Counted from the stretch's first letter, positions 17,861 through 26,633 are shown. The stretch: 64,000 nt of DNA from Priestia iocasae (GCF_016909075.1 NZ_JAFBFC010000003.1:124001-188000); one strand, 5' to 3'. A program made the numbers and translations. Notes: a model not told the origin generated them from the letters alone.

Positions 17861-18337
17861 CTATAAATACACTTTCGTTAGCTCATACGACATCACATAG
17901 TTAATAAACACCACGCCCCGCAGATGCTTGCGTTGCCTTTTCACGACTCGAAATCCTTGGTGCTGAAAAAATGGCTTAGAGGTAATGCTTGCTTCAGTTA
18001 CAAACCGTTTCATTCCTTTTTCATTGGCATACGCTTTTAACGTTTGAAAAAGCGCGTGGCCAATCCCTTCTTGTTGGTGATCAGCATGCACATAAAACAA
18101 GTCAATGTAGCCATCTTCTGTCATACTCGCAAAGCCGACCATTTTATCATGGTTCATTGCCACAAACGAATGAGAGTTCATAAGCCGCTGTTCCCATTTC
18201 TGTAAATCTGCATCATTCGGCGCCCATGCTTCTAGCTGTCTTTGATCATAATCTCGTTTGTTAATTGTATGAACCGTGCGATAAAAAAGCGCATATACCT
18301 CATGTACATCTTCTCTTTGAAATGGTCGTACTCTCAT
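17861..18337 (-). CDS. GNAT N-acetyltransferase, YafP-like
   Basis: 158 residues from the ATG at 18337, which has GGAAGGGGCGAAGTT ahead; a further-upstream in-frame ATG at 18358 lacks an RBS. Seen: MRVRPFQREDVHEVYALFY, DLFYVHADHQQEGIGHALFQTL (motif A with the Q/RxxGxG/A loop), and PFFQHQGFRVVKRQRKHLRGV. The last signature and the early TINKRDYDQRQLEAWAP are typical of YafP-type acetyltransferases. Substrate not known. Monocistronic. Confidence 0.88.
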   Translation of the reverse strand: MRVRPFQREDVHEVYALFYRTVHTINKRDYDQRQLEAWAPNDADLQKWEQRLMNSHSFVAMNHDKMVGFASMTEDGYIDLFYVHADHQQEGIGHALFQTLKAYANEKGMKRFVTEASITSKPFFQHQGFRVVKRQRKHLRGVVFINYVMSYELTKVYL

Positions 18338-18649
18338 AACTTCGCCCCTTCCACTCAACTACGTCATAACCTTATTTCTTCGATCAAGAGAGCGGTTCGC
18401 TAACAGCTAGAACCCTCTCAAAGGTCTACCTAAGCGTATAACGCCAACACCAAAATTCGGTCGTCATCTGCTTATCGTTAACATCTATTATACGAGATAA
18501 GTAAGTTGTCCGTTTCACTTTCTTGCTAGGAAATTTGACCTTTTTTTTTAGGCGATATGTGCACTTAGCACGTATCGTCATGATGTGTTATAATCCGTGT
18601 ATGCCGCGAGAAACCACGCGGAATAAACATCAAAACTTGAGGTGCCATT

Positions 18650-19129
18650 ATGCAAGGAAAAATCGTAGTCAAGCGAGGATTTTCTGTTGTTGGGGTTGCA
18701 AAAAAAGGTTCACACCAAAATGAGAAAGATGCTACATTAATTAGTGATCTTTGGGAAGAGATACTAAGTAGACAACTAGAAGTTGCCGACACCCTAGAAA
18801 ACGATGTCATAACAGGCATTTGTATTCCACCGAGAAGTGATGATTATTTTTATATTGCAGGAATGGAAGTTTGTGAGACAGAGAGAATACCAGAAGGGAT
18901 GAGTGTTCATACCTTTCCGACCTTTACGTATGTTCGCTATACGCATAAAGGATCAGTCAAACACCTCTTTCGTACATACGAAGCCATTTGGAGTGACTGG
19001 TTTCCGAAAACAGGCTATGAATTAGTAGATGGACCTGAGCTTGAGGTTGTAACCGTTGATAAAGCAAGTCATCCATTTAGTGATCAATACGAAATGGACA
19101 TTTATCTTCCTATTAAAATTGGCTCATAA
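18650..19129 (+). CDS. GyrI-like/AraC-type effector-binding domain protein
   Basis: 159 residues, stand-alone SOUL/GyrI-like small-molecule-binding domain with no DNA-binding part. Seen: VVKRGFSVVGVAKKG, IWEEI-type DLWEEILSR, ITGICIPPRSDDYFYIAGMEV, IPEGMSVHTFPTFTYVRYTHKGS, and the end pattern YELVDGPELEVV…YEMDIYLPI, the family's usual C-terminal strand pair. The conserved glutamate in the YE-xDIYLPI strand, which often contacts cationic ligands, is kept. Such proteins bind or sequester toxic cations and drugs. RBS GAGGTGCCATT before ATG. Only gene on the plus strand in the neighbourhood. Confidence 0.85.
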   Translation: MQGKIVVKRGFSVVGVAKKGSHQNEKDATLISDLWEEILSRQLEVADTLENDVITGICIPPRSDDYFYIAGMEVCETERIPEGMSVHTFPTFTYVRYTHKGSVKHLFRTYEAIWSDWFPKTGYELVDGPELEVVTVDKASHPFSDQYEMDIYLPIKIGS

Positions 19130-19209
19130 AAAGAGTGGTTCACTTTTATTTTATTTATCTTTTTTAATTTCTTTTTCTTTTTTAAAACCTCTAAACCTTT
19201 TATAGAGAT

Positions 19210-19250
19210 ACGGTGAACCGTTGAGCCCCAACGGATTCGCCGTTTTTTTT
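19210..19250 (+). terminator. Terminator of the GyrI-like gene
   Basis: Imperfect stem ACGG-GAA-CGTTG / CAACG-TTC-CCGT with a 5-nt loop, then eight T's on the plus strand. The following 240 bases (to 19489) contain nothing I can identify. Confidence 0.85.
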
Positions 19251-19489
19251 CACAAAAAATTAAAACGGTCCTATTTGCTACCTACATAAAACAAATATGA
19301 CCGTTTCGATTCTCTACATAAAATTGATACACGTTCGTTTTCATCACTACCTTTATGATGAACCGCAAAACTTTTACACATATGTAGTTCGTTATCCCCG
19401 TTATCTCCATCTTCCACAAATCGTGTGATGATTTTTTGTAGAAGTGAATAGTCAAAGTCATAAAGGTCCCTTTTTAAGAGGTTACACGT

Positions 19490-19870
19490 TTATGACCTAA
19501 CGTTTGTTTCATAGTAAAAAACAGATTTAATTCGCTTTAAAATTTTATATTGCACCACGCCAATTCCGACTCCAGCGATCATAAATGCGACCGTTCCTAA
19601 AAAGGAAAACAAGCTTGCAAGCGTAAAATAACCAATAAACACAAAGATAAAAATATGAACAATGCTCACAATCAGTAATATGCGTTCTTTTTTTACATAA
19701 GAACGAATCATCTGAAATACGGTACTCCCTAGTACTGACAACGCCGGGATATAAATAAACGCAAGCATTCGGTCGTGAATCAGCCCTCCTGACGATTCAG
19801 ATAAAGGATAAAACACAAACACCAAATACAATGATCCTAGTAAAAACATAAATTGGAATAGTTTATACAA
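19490..19870 (-). CDS. Four-helix membrane protein, unknown function
   Basis: 126 residues. Seen: four hydrophobic segments at about 4-21, 36-56, 65-84 and 88-106, a basic loop SYVKKERI between helices 2 and 3 and a basic tail KILKRIKS. No motif I recognise. TTG start with AAAGGAAG about 11 bases ahead. Monocistronic, flanked by gaps. Confidence 0.65.
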   Translation of the reverse strand: MYKLFQFMFLLGSLYLVFVFYPLSESSGGLIHDRMLAFIYIPALSVLGSTVFQMIRSYVKKERILLIVSIVHIFIFVFIGYFTLASLFSFLGTVAFMIAGVGIGVVQYKILKRIKSVFYYETNVRS

Positions 19871-20053
19871 CGTGTAAAACTTCCTTTCTCCTTCAAGCTT
19901 ACGAACGAAATAGCGAAATAAGCCGTAGCCTCTACGACTTTTTCGTATTTATCAAGCTATTTCTCTATCAATCAGTATAAATGGCACGTTCCATCACATA
20001 TCCATTTATTTCAAAATCGTTTCTTTGTAAAGGGATTGTAAATCCACTTCTTA

Positions 20054-21502
20054 TTAAACATCGTTCAAACAATGCTTGTCAATAAAATCTTCTAGCTTGA
20101 TAATCGATGGGACCGTTATCATTTTTGGAAGCTTGTCCACTTGCTCTAAAAGCCAATGACACATTTCTCGTTCTTGCTCAAACGAAAAGTGAATGAGCGC
20201 TGCCCATTCAAGCTTAAGCAAGTCATCAGGACTGATTTGACGATGATACGCAGCCATCCGCACGGCAAACAAACCACCTATTTTTCCTGTTAACGGCGAT
20301 TCAAATTTGTAATCGTGTAAATGTAACCCACTTCCAACAACCGTATAGTCTAAAAGCGTGCGAGCCTTTTTGAACATGACGCGAAGCTGCGATAATGAAT
20401 ACGATGAAAAGTGAAGAGCAAACTCAAATAAACGTTGCTTCCGGTCATCTCCGACTAACTTCGGTGCTAAGAGCGGTTCAATCCCTGTTTCAGCCGCTAT
20501 GTGTAAAATTTCAGATTCTCGCTTTTGACGCGTTTCTTTCTTTAAAAAATACGCTAGTTCGCTAGGAAACATTCCATTCGTTTGAACATATTGTTGAACG
20601 CGGTACAACGCATAACGAATAACCGCATGACCTTGATTTTTTAAACAGTTCACAAGTAAGGATAGCTGTGATGATAATTCACCAATTCCTAATTGATTTA
20701 AAACAGTTTGAATAAACGATGCTTTACGAGGGTATTTAAGCGGCGACGTCATCGGTTCACGGTATTCGGTTTGGTTCTTTTCCATATAATGAGGATTTAA
20801 CGAAAAGCGAGCGTATGTATACGTGTAGCTGCTTTTTTCAAGAGTAGCAGTGGTACAAAGAGCAGGGTAAACACCAAGAGAAGTGGTTAATTCGGTGAAC
20901 ACGGCGCGTAAATGGTGAGGATGTGTTTTGCGAAGAAAGGTGTACAAGCCTGTTTCGCCTGTCAATTTTCGGTGGATATAACCAGAGAGGTGTTGCATAA
21001 ACAAGTGTAGATAAAGTTTTTTTGCAGCTAAGGTAAGTGAAGCAAATTCGTTCGTGAAGATAATGGGAGACACGGGGACGTAGCGATGAGGCTTTCCTGT
21101 TTCGTCATTCAAAAAGTGGCACAGCTTGATCGTATACAGTCCTGTCATTTCATGATGATGAATGTCAAACAGCTGATGATACTGAAGCTTTTCAAAACTC
21201 ACATAAAATTGAGCCGTACTTATCGGACGTTCGTAGTATGTACAAAGCGTGCGGTACAAATGATGCTTGTACCCTTCTTGTAGATCTTTGATTTCCCCTT
21301 TTACATTGCATACCTTATACAGAAACAAAAACAAAGACAAATCAGCATTCGTCAAACGATGAAGCTTATACTTCACATCACACTTGTCTGTAATATCACT
21401 CACGCGCTCAATCCGAAGCAACGCCTCCCACGCTTCTGCACTCACGGCGATTGGAGTAGTTCGCTCCCCTTTTTTCATTCCTTTTTCATTGTGTAAAATC
21501 AT
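20054..21502 (-). CDS. Large winged-helix-like protein of unknown function
   Basis: 482 residues from ATG 21502, which has AAAGGA nine bases ahead; a GTG at 21532 in frame has no RBS. Seen: an N-terminal helical region with LTNADLSLFLFLYKVCN… then SFEKLQYHQLFDI, which reads like a winged-helix of the kind in replication initiators and DnaD-type proteins, a second such stretch around residues 140-200 (ASLTLAAKKLYLHLF), and a helix-rich C-terminal half. No ATPase or nuclease motif. It is not placed in any operon. I do not recognise the family; a DNA-binding role is inferred from the winged-helix look only. Confidence 0.7.
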   Translation of the reverse strand: MILHNEKGMKKGERTTPIAVSAEAWEALLRIERVSDITDKCDVKYKLHRLTNADLSLFLFLYKVCNVKGEIKDLQEGYKHHLYRTLCTYYERPISTAQFYVSFEKLQYHQLFDIHHHEMTGLYTIKLCHFLNDETGKPHRYVPVSPIIFTNEFASLTLAAKKLYLHLFMQHLSGYIHRKLTGETGLYTFLRKTHPHHLRAVFTELTTSLGVYPALCTTATLEKSSYTYTYARFSLNPHYMEKNQTEYREPMTSPLKYPRKASFIQTVLNQLGIGELSSQLSLLVNCLKNQGHAVIRYALYRVQQYVQTNGMFPSELAYFLKKETRQKRESEILHIAAETGIEPLLAPKLVGDDRKQRLFEFALHFSSYSLSQLRVMFKKARTLLDYTVVGSGLHLHDYKFESPLTGKIGGLFAVRMAAYHRQISPDDLLKLEWAALIHFSFEQEREMCHWLLEQVDKLPKMITVPSIIKLEDFIDKHCLNDV

Positions 21503-21609
21503 CTCATTCATTCCTTTCAAATACTTCTTCACTATACATATAGAAAGAAGTTGGTCAAAAGGGGGTGGCTTCTTGAAAAAAATTTTTATAAAAATAAAAA
21601 AAGAGCGGA

Positions 21610-21993
21610 TTAACTCCCCTCCACTACATCCTTTTCAACATTCCACAGCATATAACGTCCTGTATATAACTTCGTTGTGATCACTGTGCGCACCGAATTT
21701 TTTTCAAAAAATAACCCAGCTCCCATTTGTTCTTTAAATGCCCACCCTTTTTCAGACATAAACCGTTTAATAAGCTCATAATCCGTTTTTGGCTCATAGC
21801 GAGACACATATTGATAGCGCGACTCATCACTGTGTACTTGCTTGAAATCACCATTTGACACATGAAGAGTGAAGATGGATTGAAGAATGTTTGGTGTGTG
21901 CGCCTCTTGAGAAAGCGCGCTTCCAAAATAGACAAAAAACGCACTAAGAGGTACCGCAATCGTTAGTACGAATACAATCATTGCTTTTTTCAT
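21610..21993 (-). CDS. Small exported or membrane-anchored protein, unknown function
   Basis: 127 residues. Seen: a basic start and a hydrophobic segment MIVFVLTIAVPLSAFFVYFGSA, a signal-anchor or uncleaved signal, then about 95 residues outside with YRYEPKTDYELIKRFMSEKGW and GAGLFFEKNSVRTVI. No cysteines and no family recognised. RBS AAAAGGAGTATATTT before ATG. Divergent from the drug-exporter-like gene 80 bases away. Confidence 0.7.
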   Translation of the reverse strand: MKKAMIVFVLTIAVPLSAFFVYFGSALSQEAHTPNILQSIFTLHVSNGDFKQVHSDESRYQYVSRYEPKTDYELIKRFMSEKGWAFKEQMGAGLFFEKNSVRTVITTKLYTGRYMLWNVEKDVVEGS

Positions 21994-22072
21994 AAATATA
22001 CTCCTTTTGACTTTGGGTAATTTTTTTCACCTTGGGCAACATAAAGACGAAAAATGGACAGGAAGTGAACAC

Positions 22073-22417
22073 ATGATTGTATATGCCATTCTTTTATTAA
22101 TTGCGGGGTTATTTCTAATCAATTCGCTTTTTGCCTATCAAGCAAAGCACATTGACCCTTCATTTGTGACCACTTTATTCTATCAAGTAAAGTTGATTCC
22201 CTTGTTTTTAACGGCGAATTTGCTTATTGGCTATGGCGTAAAATTTACGTATAAAACGGTAAACAACCTAACATTCGCCCTTACCTTATCAAAAGGAATT
22301 GAAATCATGGTGTGTGTGGTGATTGGGTATCTTTTTTTACGTGAAGTTCCCAATTGGCGTACAGTAGTTGGTGTGATCATTATTTTAGTTGGCTTTTTTA
22401 TTATGAAAAAGCAGTGA
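22073..22417 (+). CDS. EamA/DMT-like four-helix membrane protein
   Basis: 114 residues from ATG 22073, which has AGGAAGTGAACAC ahead; the longer frame from 22007 adds an implausible hydrophilic leader. Seen: four transmembrane helices with MIVYAILLLIAGLFLINSLF, VKLIPLFLTANLLIGYGVKF, LSKGIEIMVCVVIGYLFLRE and VVGVIIILVGFFIMKK. The last pair (KGxEI…FLRExPNW…VGxxIIxxG) is the hallmark end of small EamA/DMT transporters. Half-size compared with EamA, so it likely dimerises. Substrate not predictable. Confidence 0.78.
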   Translation: MIVYAILLLIAGLFLINSLFAYQAKHIDPSFVTTLFYQVKLIPLFLTANLLIGYGVKFTYKTVNNLTFALTLSKGIEIMVCVVIGYLFLREVPNWRTVVGVIIILVGFFIMKKQ

Positions 22418-22541
22418 GACTTCGACCACACTAGGGTCTCACTGTTCAAAAAACGACTTTACCCTCTTTGTATAAGCCGAACTTTCACAAAGTAAACAAA
22501 CTCTACTTCAGCAAATGTATAGAGTGGTCCACTCTGTATCG

Positions 22542-22883
22542 TTAAAAGATAAACATACTAGCCATCACGATATGCAAGCTCACTACAAGTGCCACTACCT
22601 TCCATGATTGTCTTCGCAAGAAGGTAAACGTCCAATAAGCGAGCCCCATTGTGAGGAGTGGTACAAGCGTGAACCCAACCATCATTGTAACCGTCGCAGA
22701 AGGATCGATTCCATTTTTTTGGACGTAGGCATCAACATCCATCACTTTTCGATAAATGAAGGCAATGATAGAAAAGATAATCGTACTCGAAAGCATGTAG
22801 TAGGTATATAGCTGAACCAGTCCGCTAAGAAAAACCACGCTTGTTTTCAAAACATCTAACGACTTTATACTTCGATTTTCCAT
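22542..22883 (-). CDS. Membrane protein of unknown function
   Basis: 113 residues with hydrophobic segments at about 14-42, 64-86 and 92-112 and a polar loop VDAYVQKNGIDPSATVT between the first two. No recognised family. RBS GAGGGAGAAGTTTA before ATG. Next gene upstream on the same strand is the TPR protein, 40 bases away, so the two may be co-transcribed. Confidence 0.7.
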   Translation of the reverse strand: MENRSIKSLDVLKTSVVFLSGLVQLYTYYMLSSTIIFSIIAFIYRKVMDVDAYVQKNGIDPSATVTMMVGFTLVPLLTMGLAYWTFTFLRRQSWKVVALVVSLHIVMASMFIF

Positions 22884-22923
22884 TAAACTTCTCCCTCGTT
22901 AATTACGTAACAAACGATACCCT

Positions 22924-23403
22924 CTACGTCCACGTTTCACTTAATTTATCGGAGTAAAATGCTATCGCTTTTTTATATTGCTGAATGTCTTCATTCTCTG
23001 TTGTTTCAAGTAAGCATTTCAGTAGTAACTCCATTGCCGATTGATGTTCGTTTAGATTGTATAAGGTCATTGAATAGAATACCTTTAGCGCATAGTTATT
23101 TGGAAACAATCGCATTCCTTTTTCAAACGTTTCCTTCGATTCTTCGTATTTTCCTAACGTTCGATATGTACTTCCTAGTCCAAGGAGCGCTCCTTCTAGG
23201 TCTTCTCCATTTAACCCTAACTCAAGCGCTCTTTCGTAGAAACGTACGGCCTCCGCTTCCTCTCCTAACGCATCAAAACTCCATGCGCATTGGTAATGCA
23301 CACACGCATCTTCTGGAAAAGCTTCAATCAATGTTAAAAGGAGGTTATTCGATTCTTTTAATTTTCCACTTTTACGTAGTTCAATCGCTTTGTCTATGTT
23401 CAT
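22924..23403 (-). CDS. Tetratricopeptide repeat protein
   Basis: 159 residues from ATG 23403, chosen because GAGGAG lies eight bases ahead; a longer in-frame reading from 23454 lacks an RBS. Seen: about four TPR units: AIELRKSGKLKESNNLLLTLIEAFP, ACVHYQCAWSFDALGEEAEA, EGALLGLGSTYRTLGKYEES and KVFYSMTLYNLNEHQSA, each with the W/L-G-Y-A-P spacing. Such small cytosolic TPR proteins act as protein-protein adaptors; a partner cannot be named. Confidence 0.85.
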   Translation of the reverse strand: MNIDKAIELRKSGKLKESNNLLLTLIEAFPEDACVHYQCAWSFDALGEEAEAVRFYERALELGLNGEDLEGALLGLGSTYRTLGKYEESKETFEKGMRLFPNNYALKVFYSMTLYNLNEHQSAMELLLKCLLETTENEDIQQYKKAIAFYSDKLSETWT

Positions 23404-23533
23404 CTTCTTAACTCCTCTTTTTATCGACTTACTTACCTTCTCTACATGATTCACAATCCCTTCTTCTGCTCGTTACGCATTTGGTAGATTATGCTAAAAT
23501 AAGAACATTCAATACAAAGGGGGGAAATCAAGA

Positions 23534-24538
23534 ATGAATGTTCAATTTGATTCTGTTAGTTCTCAAGTCAAGGGGACATCTGAGTTTGTTAACTGTTCAG
23601 GTGCAGCTTTATACATCATTCATAACGATGAAGTTGTTGTAGAAAAGTACTGGGGAAAACACTCTAAAGACCCCCATTCACGAAGCATTCAAGCAGATAC
23701 ACAGTTTCACGTTGCTTCTGTTCGCAAAAGTTACATTGGATTTGCGGTTGCTTATGCTGTAAGGAACGGATTTATTTCTTCAATTGATACGCCTGTAGCT
23801 GACTACTTTCCACTAATGGATCCGCACATTTTAGATACAACTACTATTCGACATCTACTAACGCACACACATGGTTTAAGAAGCATTGATGGTCAAATGG
23901 TTCGTGAGTTTCCTCCAGGAAGCAGTTGGGCTTATCGAGGTATTGGCGTTGAGATGTTAACTCAACTCGTAAAAAAAGCGACAAATCAGTCAGTAGCTCA
24001 AATACTAGCTGAACTTGTATTTAAGCCCCTCCACTTCACTGAGTCGGAATGGTGTGGAAAGACACACGAAAAATTAGTAGACGTGATTCGAAAACCAGAC
24101 GATCCAAGTTGGGCAACGAGTAAAAGTACCGATGGAGATAAAATGAATATGTACGTATCCGCTAGAGAATTAGCGAAATGGGGGTATCTACATCTACAAA
24201 AAGGAAACGTAAACGGCAAACAACAAATTCCACCTGAACTGTTCAAACTAGCTACTCGTCTTCAGAGTCCATCACTCGTAGACAAAGAACTACCACAAAA
24301 CGGTTACTTATGGTTTGTAAAAGATTGGCCAGCAGCAAAATCAGAAATCGGAGAGCTTGTTCCTAAAGGTTCTTTTCAAATTTTAGGTTACACAGGCGTT
24401 ACGCTCCTCGTCATCCCTACGTATAAGTTAGTTGCGGTAAGAGCTTTTAATAGCTTTGGCTCACCTGAAGGATTTGATTACTTAGCCGATGTGCGAGAAT
24501 TCGGTGATACGATTATGAAGTGCTTGCTTAATGAATGA
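23534..24538 (+). CDS. Serine hydrolase, class C beta-lactamase/PBP family
   Basis: 334 residues without signal peptide, so cytosolic. Seen: the catalytic SxxK motif in FHVASVRKSY near residue 62, RHLLTHTHGL typical after it, a WAYRG motif in place of the usual Y-x-N, and GYTG near residue 290 in the KTG position. It fits the 'serine hydrolase / beta-lactamase-related' family that cleaves esters or D-amino-acid peptides. The altered Y-x-N suggests an esterase more than a peptidase. RBS GGGGGGAAATCAAGA. Monocistronic; resistance to beta-lactams is not implied. Confidence 0.87.
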   Translation: MNVQFDSVSSQVKGTSEFVNCSGAALYIIHNDEVVVEKYWGKHSKDPHSRSIQADTQFHVASVRKSYIGFAVAYAVRNGFISSIDTPVADYFPLMDPHILDTTTIRHLLTHTHGLRSIDGQMVREFPPGSSWAYRGIGVEMLTQLVKKATNQSVAQILAELVFKPLHFTESEWCGKTHEKLVDVIRKPDDPSWATSKSTDGDKMNMYVSARELAKWGYLHLQKGNVNGKQQIPPELFKLATRLQSPSLVDKELPQNGYLWFVKDWPAAKSEIGELVPKGSFQILGYTGVTLLVIPTYKLVAVRAFNSFGSPEGFDYLADVREFGDTIMKCLLNE

Positions 24539-24595
24539 ATGGCTAGGACTGTTCGTTTTGAAACCAACAGTCCCACTCATCCATAGAACCTGCTT

Positions 24596-25519
24596 TCACT
24601 TCTTCCTCTCTCTTTCATATACTTCTAACAACTTTTCAACTGAAATACCGTTAATCGTCATGCCTGTCAGATCACTATCGACAATTTGCACGTTTTTCAA
24701 ATGACTACCTTTGATTACGGTTCCTTGTAGATCGCATCGTTCAAACGAAATGGGTGCTTTTTCATCTCCAAGGTTGGTGTCCATAAACTGAACTCCTCCG
24801 AGCGTAACAAGACGCATTTTGCTGTGAGAAAGGTTCAGGTCTGCATACAGCGAATGCCTAAGATTGATATTTTGGAATGTTGAGTGACTAAGATTACAGT
24901 TACTAAAATGATTCGTGGATAAGTTACTGTTGCTAAAAGAGCTGCCGGCTAAATTCACTTGATAACACTCTGTTCGTTCCATCTGGCAATTTTCGTATTG
25001 CGTAGTAGAGATATCTTGACCTTCAACGAGGTTTTCCCCTTTTAACGTACCGTCTTTTCTCTTCATATAGTAATAGTCATCGTCTGTTGTAAACGTGGTG
25101 CTGTAGCCCATTTTTTCGTAAAAGTGATGGTTATTCACCTGTCTACTCGATGTCTCAAGATCCCACGTTCTAACGGTCGGAAATTCTTTCTCCATTAGTT
25201 CAATAACGGTTGAACCGATGTTTCTCCCTTGATAATGGGGGTCAACGAAGATTCGGTCGATTCTTCCAAATGACTTACCCGTTATTGTTACGATAATGCC
25301 ACCCACAATCTCATTGTTGTACATAATTTTGTAGTAGGCTAATTCTTCGATCATATATTTCGTCATTTCAATCGATGAATAGCCAGGTGGTTGAATGTTA
25401 TAATCGACTATTTCTTGATTTGAAAGCCACTTTCTCGCTTCTTCATCAAATGTTTTTTTCATAATCTCTGTTAATGTTTCAGCATCTCGCATCGTTGCTT
25501 TTTGAATTGTAATCTCCAT
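24596..25519 (-). CDS. GNAT acetyltransferase fused to pentapeptide repeats
   Basis: 307 residues. N-terminal half (1-150) is a GNAT fold: IQKATMRDAETLTEIM, VGGIIVTITGKSFGRIDRIFVDPHYQGRNIGSTVIELM (acetyl-CoA loop), YEKMGY. C-terminal half (about 170-295) consists of pentapeptide repeats of the A(D/N)Lxx type: NLAGSSFSNSNLSTNHFSNC, LSHSTFQNINLRHSLYADLN. Such repeats form a right-handed beta-helix. Fusion of the two is uncommon but known in Bacillus; what it modifies is unknown. RBS AAGGGAGAGACAC. It is followed on the same strand, upstream, by the NUDIX gene 13 bases away, so both are likely one operon with the small fragments at 25942-26127. Confidence 0.86.
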   Translation of the reverse strand: MEITIQKATMRDAETLTEIMKKTFDEEARKWLSNQEIVDYNIQPPGYSSIEMTKYMIEELAYYKIMYNNEIVGGIIVTITGKSFGRIDRIFVDPHYQGRNIGSTVIELMEKEFPTVRTWDLETSSRQVNNHHFYEKMGYSTTFTTDDDYYYMKRKDGTLKGENLVEGQDISTTQYENCQMERTECYQVNLAGSSFSNSNLSTNHFSNCNLSHSTFQNINLRHSLYADLNLSHSKMRLVTLGGVQFMDTNLGDEKAPISFERCDLQGTVIKGSHLKNVQIVDSDLTGMTINGISVEKLLEVYERERKK

Positions 25520-25532
25520 GTGTCTCTCCCTT

Positions 25533-25955
25533 TTATGAAAGAATCCTTGTAAAATAGTCTGTATGTCCTCGTATTAGCTCTACTTCGCTTTCAGATGAAA
25601 TCCAAAAAAATTGAAAGATCAACCCTTGTTCTTCGTCTCCACCTGTTGGGTGATGCTCCCATTCATCGGCTATTTCTGTGCAATGAATGTGATAAAAAAA
25701 CCGATGATGAATCGCGCCATCTTCATTTTCCCACTCATCTTCAGCGATTAGCTTCTTTACCTCAAACTCTTCAAGACCTGTTTCTTCTTTCACTTCTCGT
25801 ATGACAGCATCATATGTAGTTTCATCTTTCTTTACAGTCCCCTTTGGCACTTGTATACCCGCTTCAGGAACATCCTTGTGTTTGAATACTAATAGCTGGA
25901 TCGTTTCATCTTTCATTCTCGTCACATACGCATAGGCTTTTTTAATTGTTTTCAT
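25533..25955 (-). CDS. NUDIX hydrolase
   Basis: 140 residues. The NUDIX box is intact: VPKGTVKKDETTYDAVIREV then KEETGLEEFE, with G-x5-E-x7-REVxEE-xG. Substrate class (nucleoside diphosphate linked to X) cannot be named. The start ATG lies inside the 3' end of the short fragment ORF at 25942-26052 (14-base overlap), so translation probably depends on that fragment's RBS. Downstream comes the GNAT-pentapeptide gene. Confidence 0.87.
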   Translation of the reverse strand: MKTIKKAYAYVTRMKDETIQLLVFKHKDVPEAGIQVPKGTVKKDETTYDAVIREVKEETGLEEFEVKKLIAEDEWENEDGAIHHRFFYHIHCTEIADEWEHHPTGGDEEQGLIFQFFWISSESEVELIRGHTDYFTRILS

Positions 25956-26052
25956 TTTGTGTCCAGTCTGTATCGTCGCTTGCTTTTAACAAACTTGCAA
26001 GTGCTCGTACGTTCTCTTTATTTTGAAAGCTCAATGCGATATAAAAATTCAT
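25942..26052 (-). pseudogene. N-terminal fragment of a nucleoside 2-deoxyribosyltransferase-like gene
   Basis: 36 codons beginning MNFYIALSFQNKENVRAL…, matching the start of the deoxyribosyltransferase-like family (MxFYIASxFxNxxxVRxVxxxLxxxG…YDWT), then DTDWTQNE, a shortened copy of its 'TYDWT' motif. GGTGAGGTGAGCAG precedes the ATG. The remaining protein is missing, so an internal deletion or decay is inferred. It may persist because it supplies coupled translation for the NUDIX gene. Confidence 0.55.
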
Positions 26053-26061
26053 CTGCTCACC

Positions 26062-26127
26062 TCACCAGTCGTTTACAAGCGGAGAAATAGCTTTATAATC
26101 TTCATTTTTGACAAAGCGGATGTTCAT
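26062..26127 (-). pseudogene. N-terminal fragment of a GNAT acetyltransferase
   Basis: 21 codons, MNIRFVKNEDYKAISPLVNDW then TGA, with an excellent RBS GGGAGGAAGCTCA. The text is the standard opening of a small GNAT family ('MxIRxVKxEDYxAIxPLVNxW'); everything after is gone. With the neighbouring fragment it shows repeated loss of gene bodies with the 5' ends preserved. Confidence 0.5.
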
Positions 26128-26171
26128 TGAGCTTCCTCCCTACTAAGTTATCTTGTACGTGAAACGATTCT

Positions 26172-26633
26172 TTAATTTACATCTCCTACATACACAGGTA
26201 CCTTTTCATTTTTTAGGCGGCGCACAATGTGCTTTACTAATTCTTTTGGATAAATGCGATAAGCCGACATGTCTTCAACATCAATCCATTCAACACCTAC
26301 TTGGTGATCATCAAGGTTGGTCGGAGTGATTGTCGATAAATCACTTGCAAGCTGGCAAACAAAATAATATTCGATTTGATGAAGATGAGCGTCAAATGAA
26401 GCATGTTCATGATTTTTCCCAATATATTCACGCACATGAATAAGCTCTTCAACGCTAACTTCCCCTCCTATTTCTTCTATACACTCTCTTTTTAGCGTTT
26501 CGTGGATTGTTTCTCCGTGCTCTTGTCCACCGCCTGGAAAAAGGTAAAAGTACCCCTCCTCATCTTTATTTTTCGTTAGTAAAACTTTTTGTTCCTTGAT
26601 GATCATGGCTTTTGCTGAGTTTCGAATATGCAT
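26172..26633 (-). CDS. NUDIX hydrolase
   Basis: 153 residues from ATG 26633, preferred because GAGGAG lies six bases ahead; the longer frame to 26714 has its RBS directly touching the ATG. Seen: MHIRNSAKAMIIKEQKVLLTKN, LFPGGGQEHGETIHETLKRECIEEIGG (complete NUDIX box with REC-EE in place of REL-EE) and YYFVCQL. Belongs to the large group of ADP-ribose/nucleotide-type NUDIX proteins; substrate open. The small membrane protein upstream ends inside its longer frame region. Confidence 0.85.
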   Translation of the reverse strand: MHIRNSAKAMIIKEQKVLLTKNKDEEGYFYLFPGGGQEHGETIHETLKRECIEEIGGEVSVEELIHVREYIGKNHEHASFDAHLHQIEYYFVCQLASDLSTITPTNLDDHQVGVEWIDVEDMSAYRIYPKELVKHIVRRLKNEKVPVYVGDVN

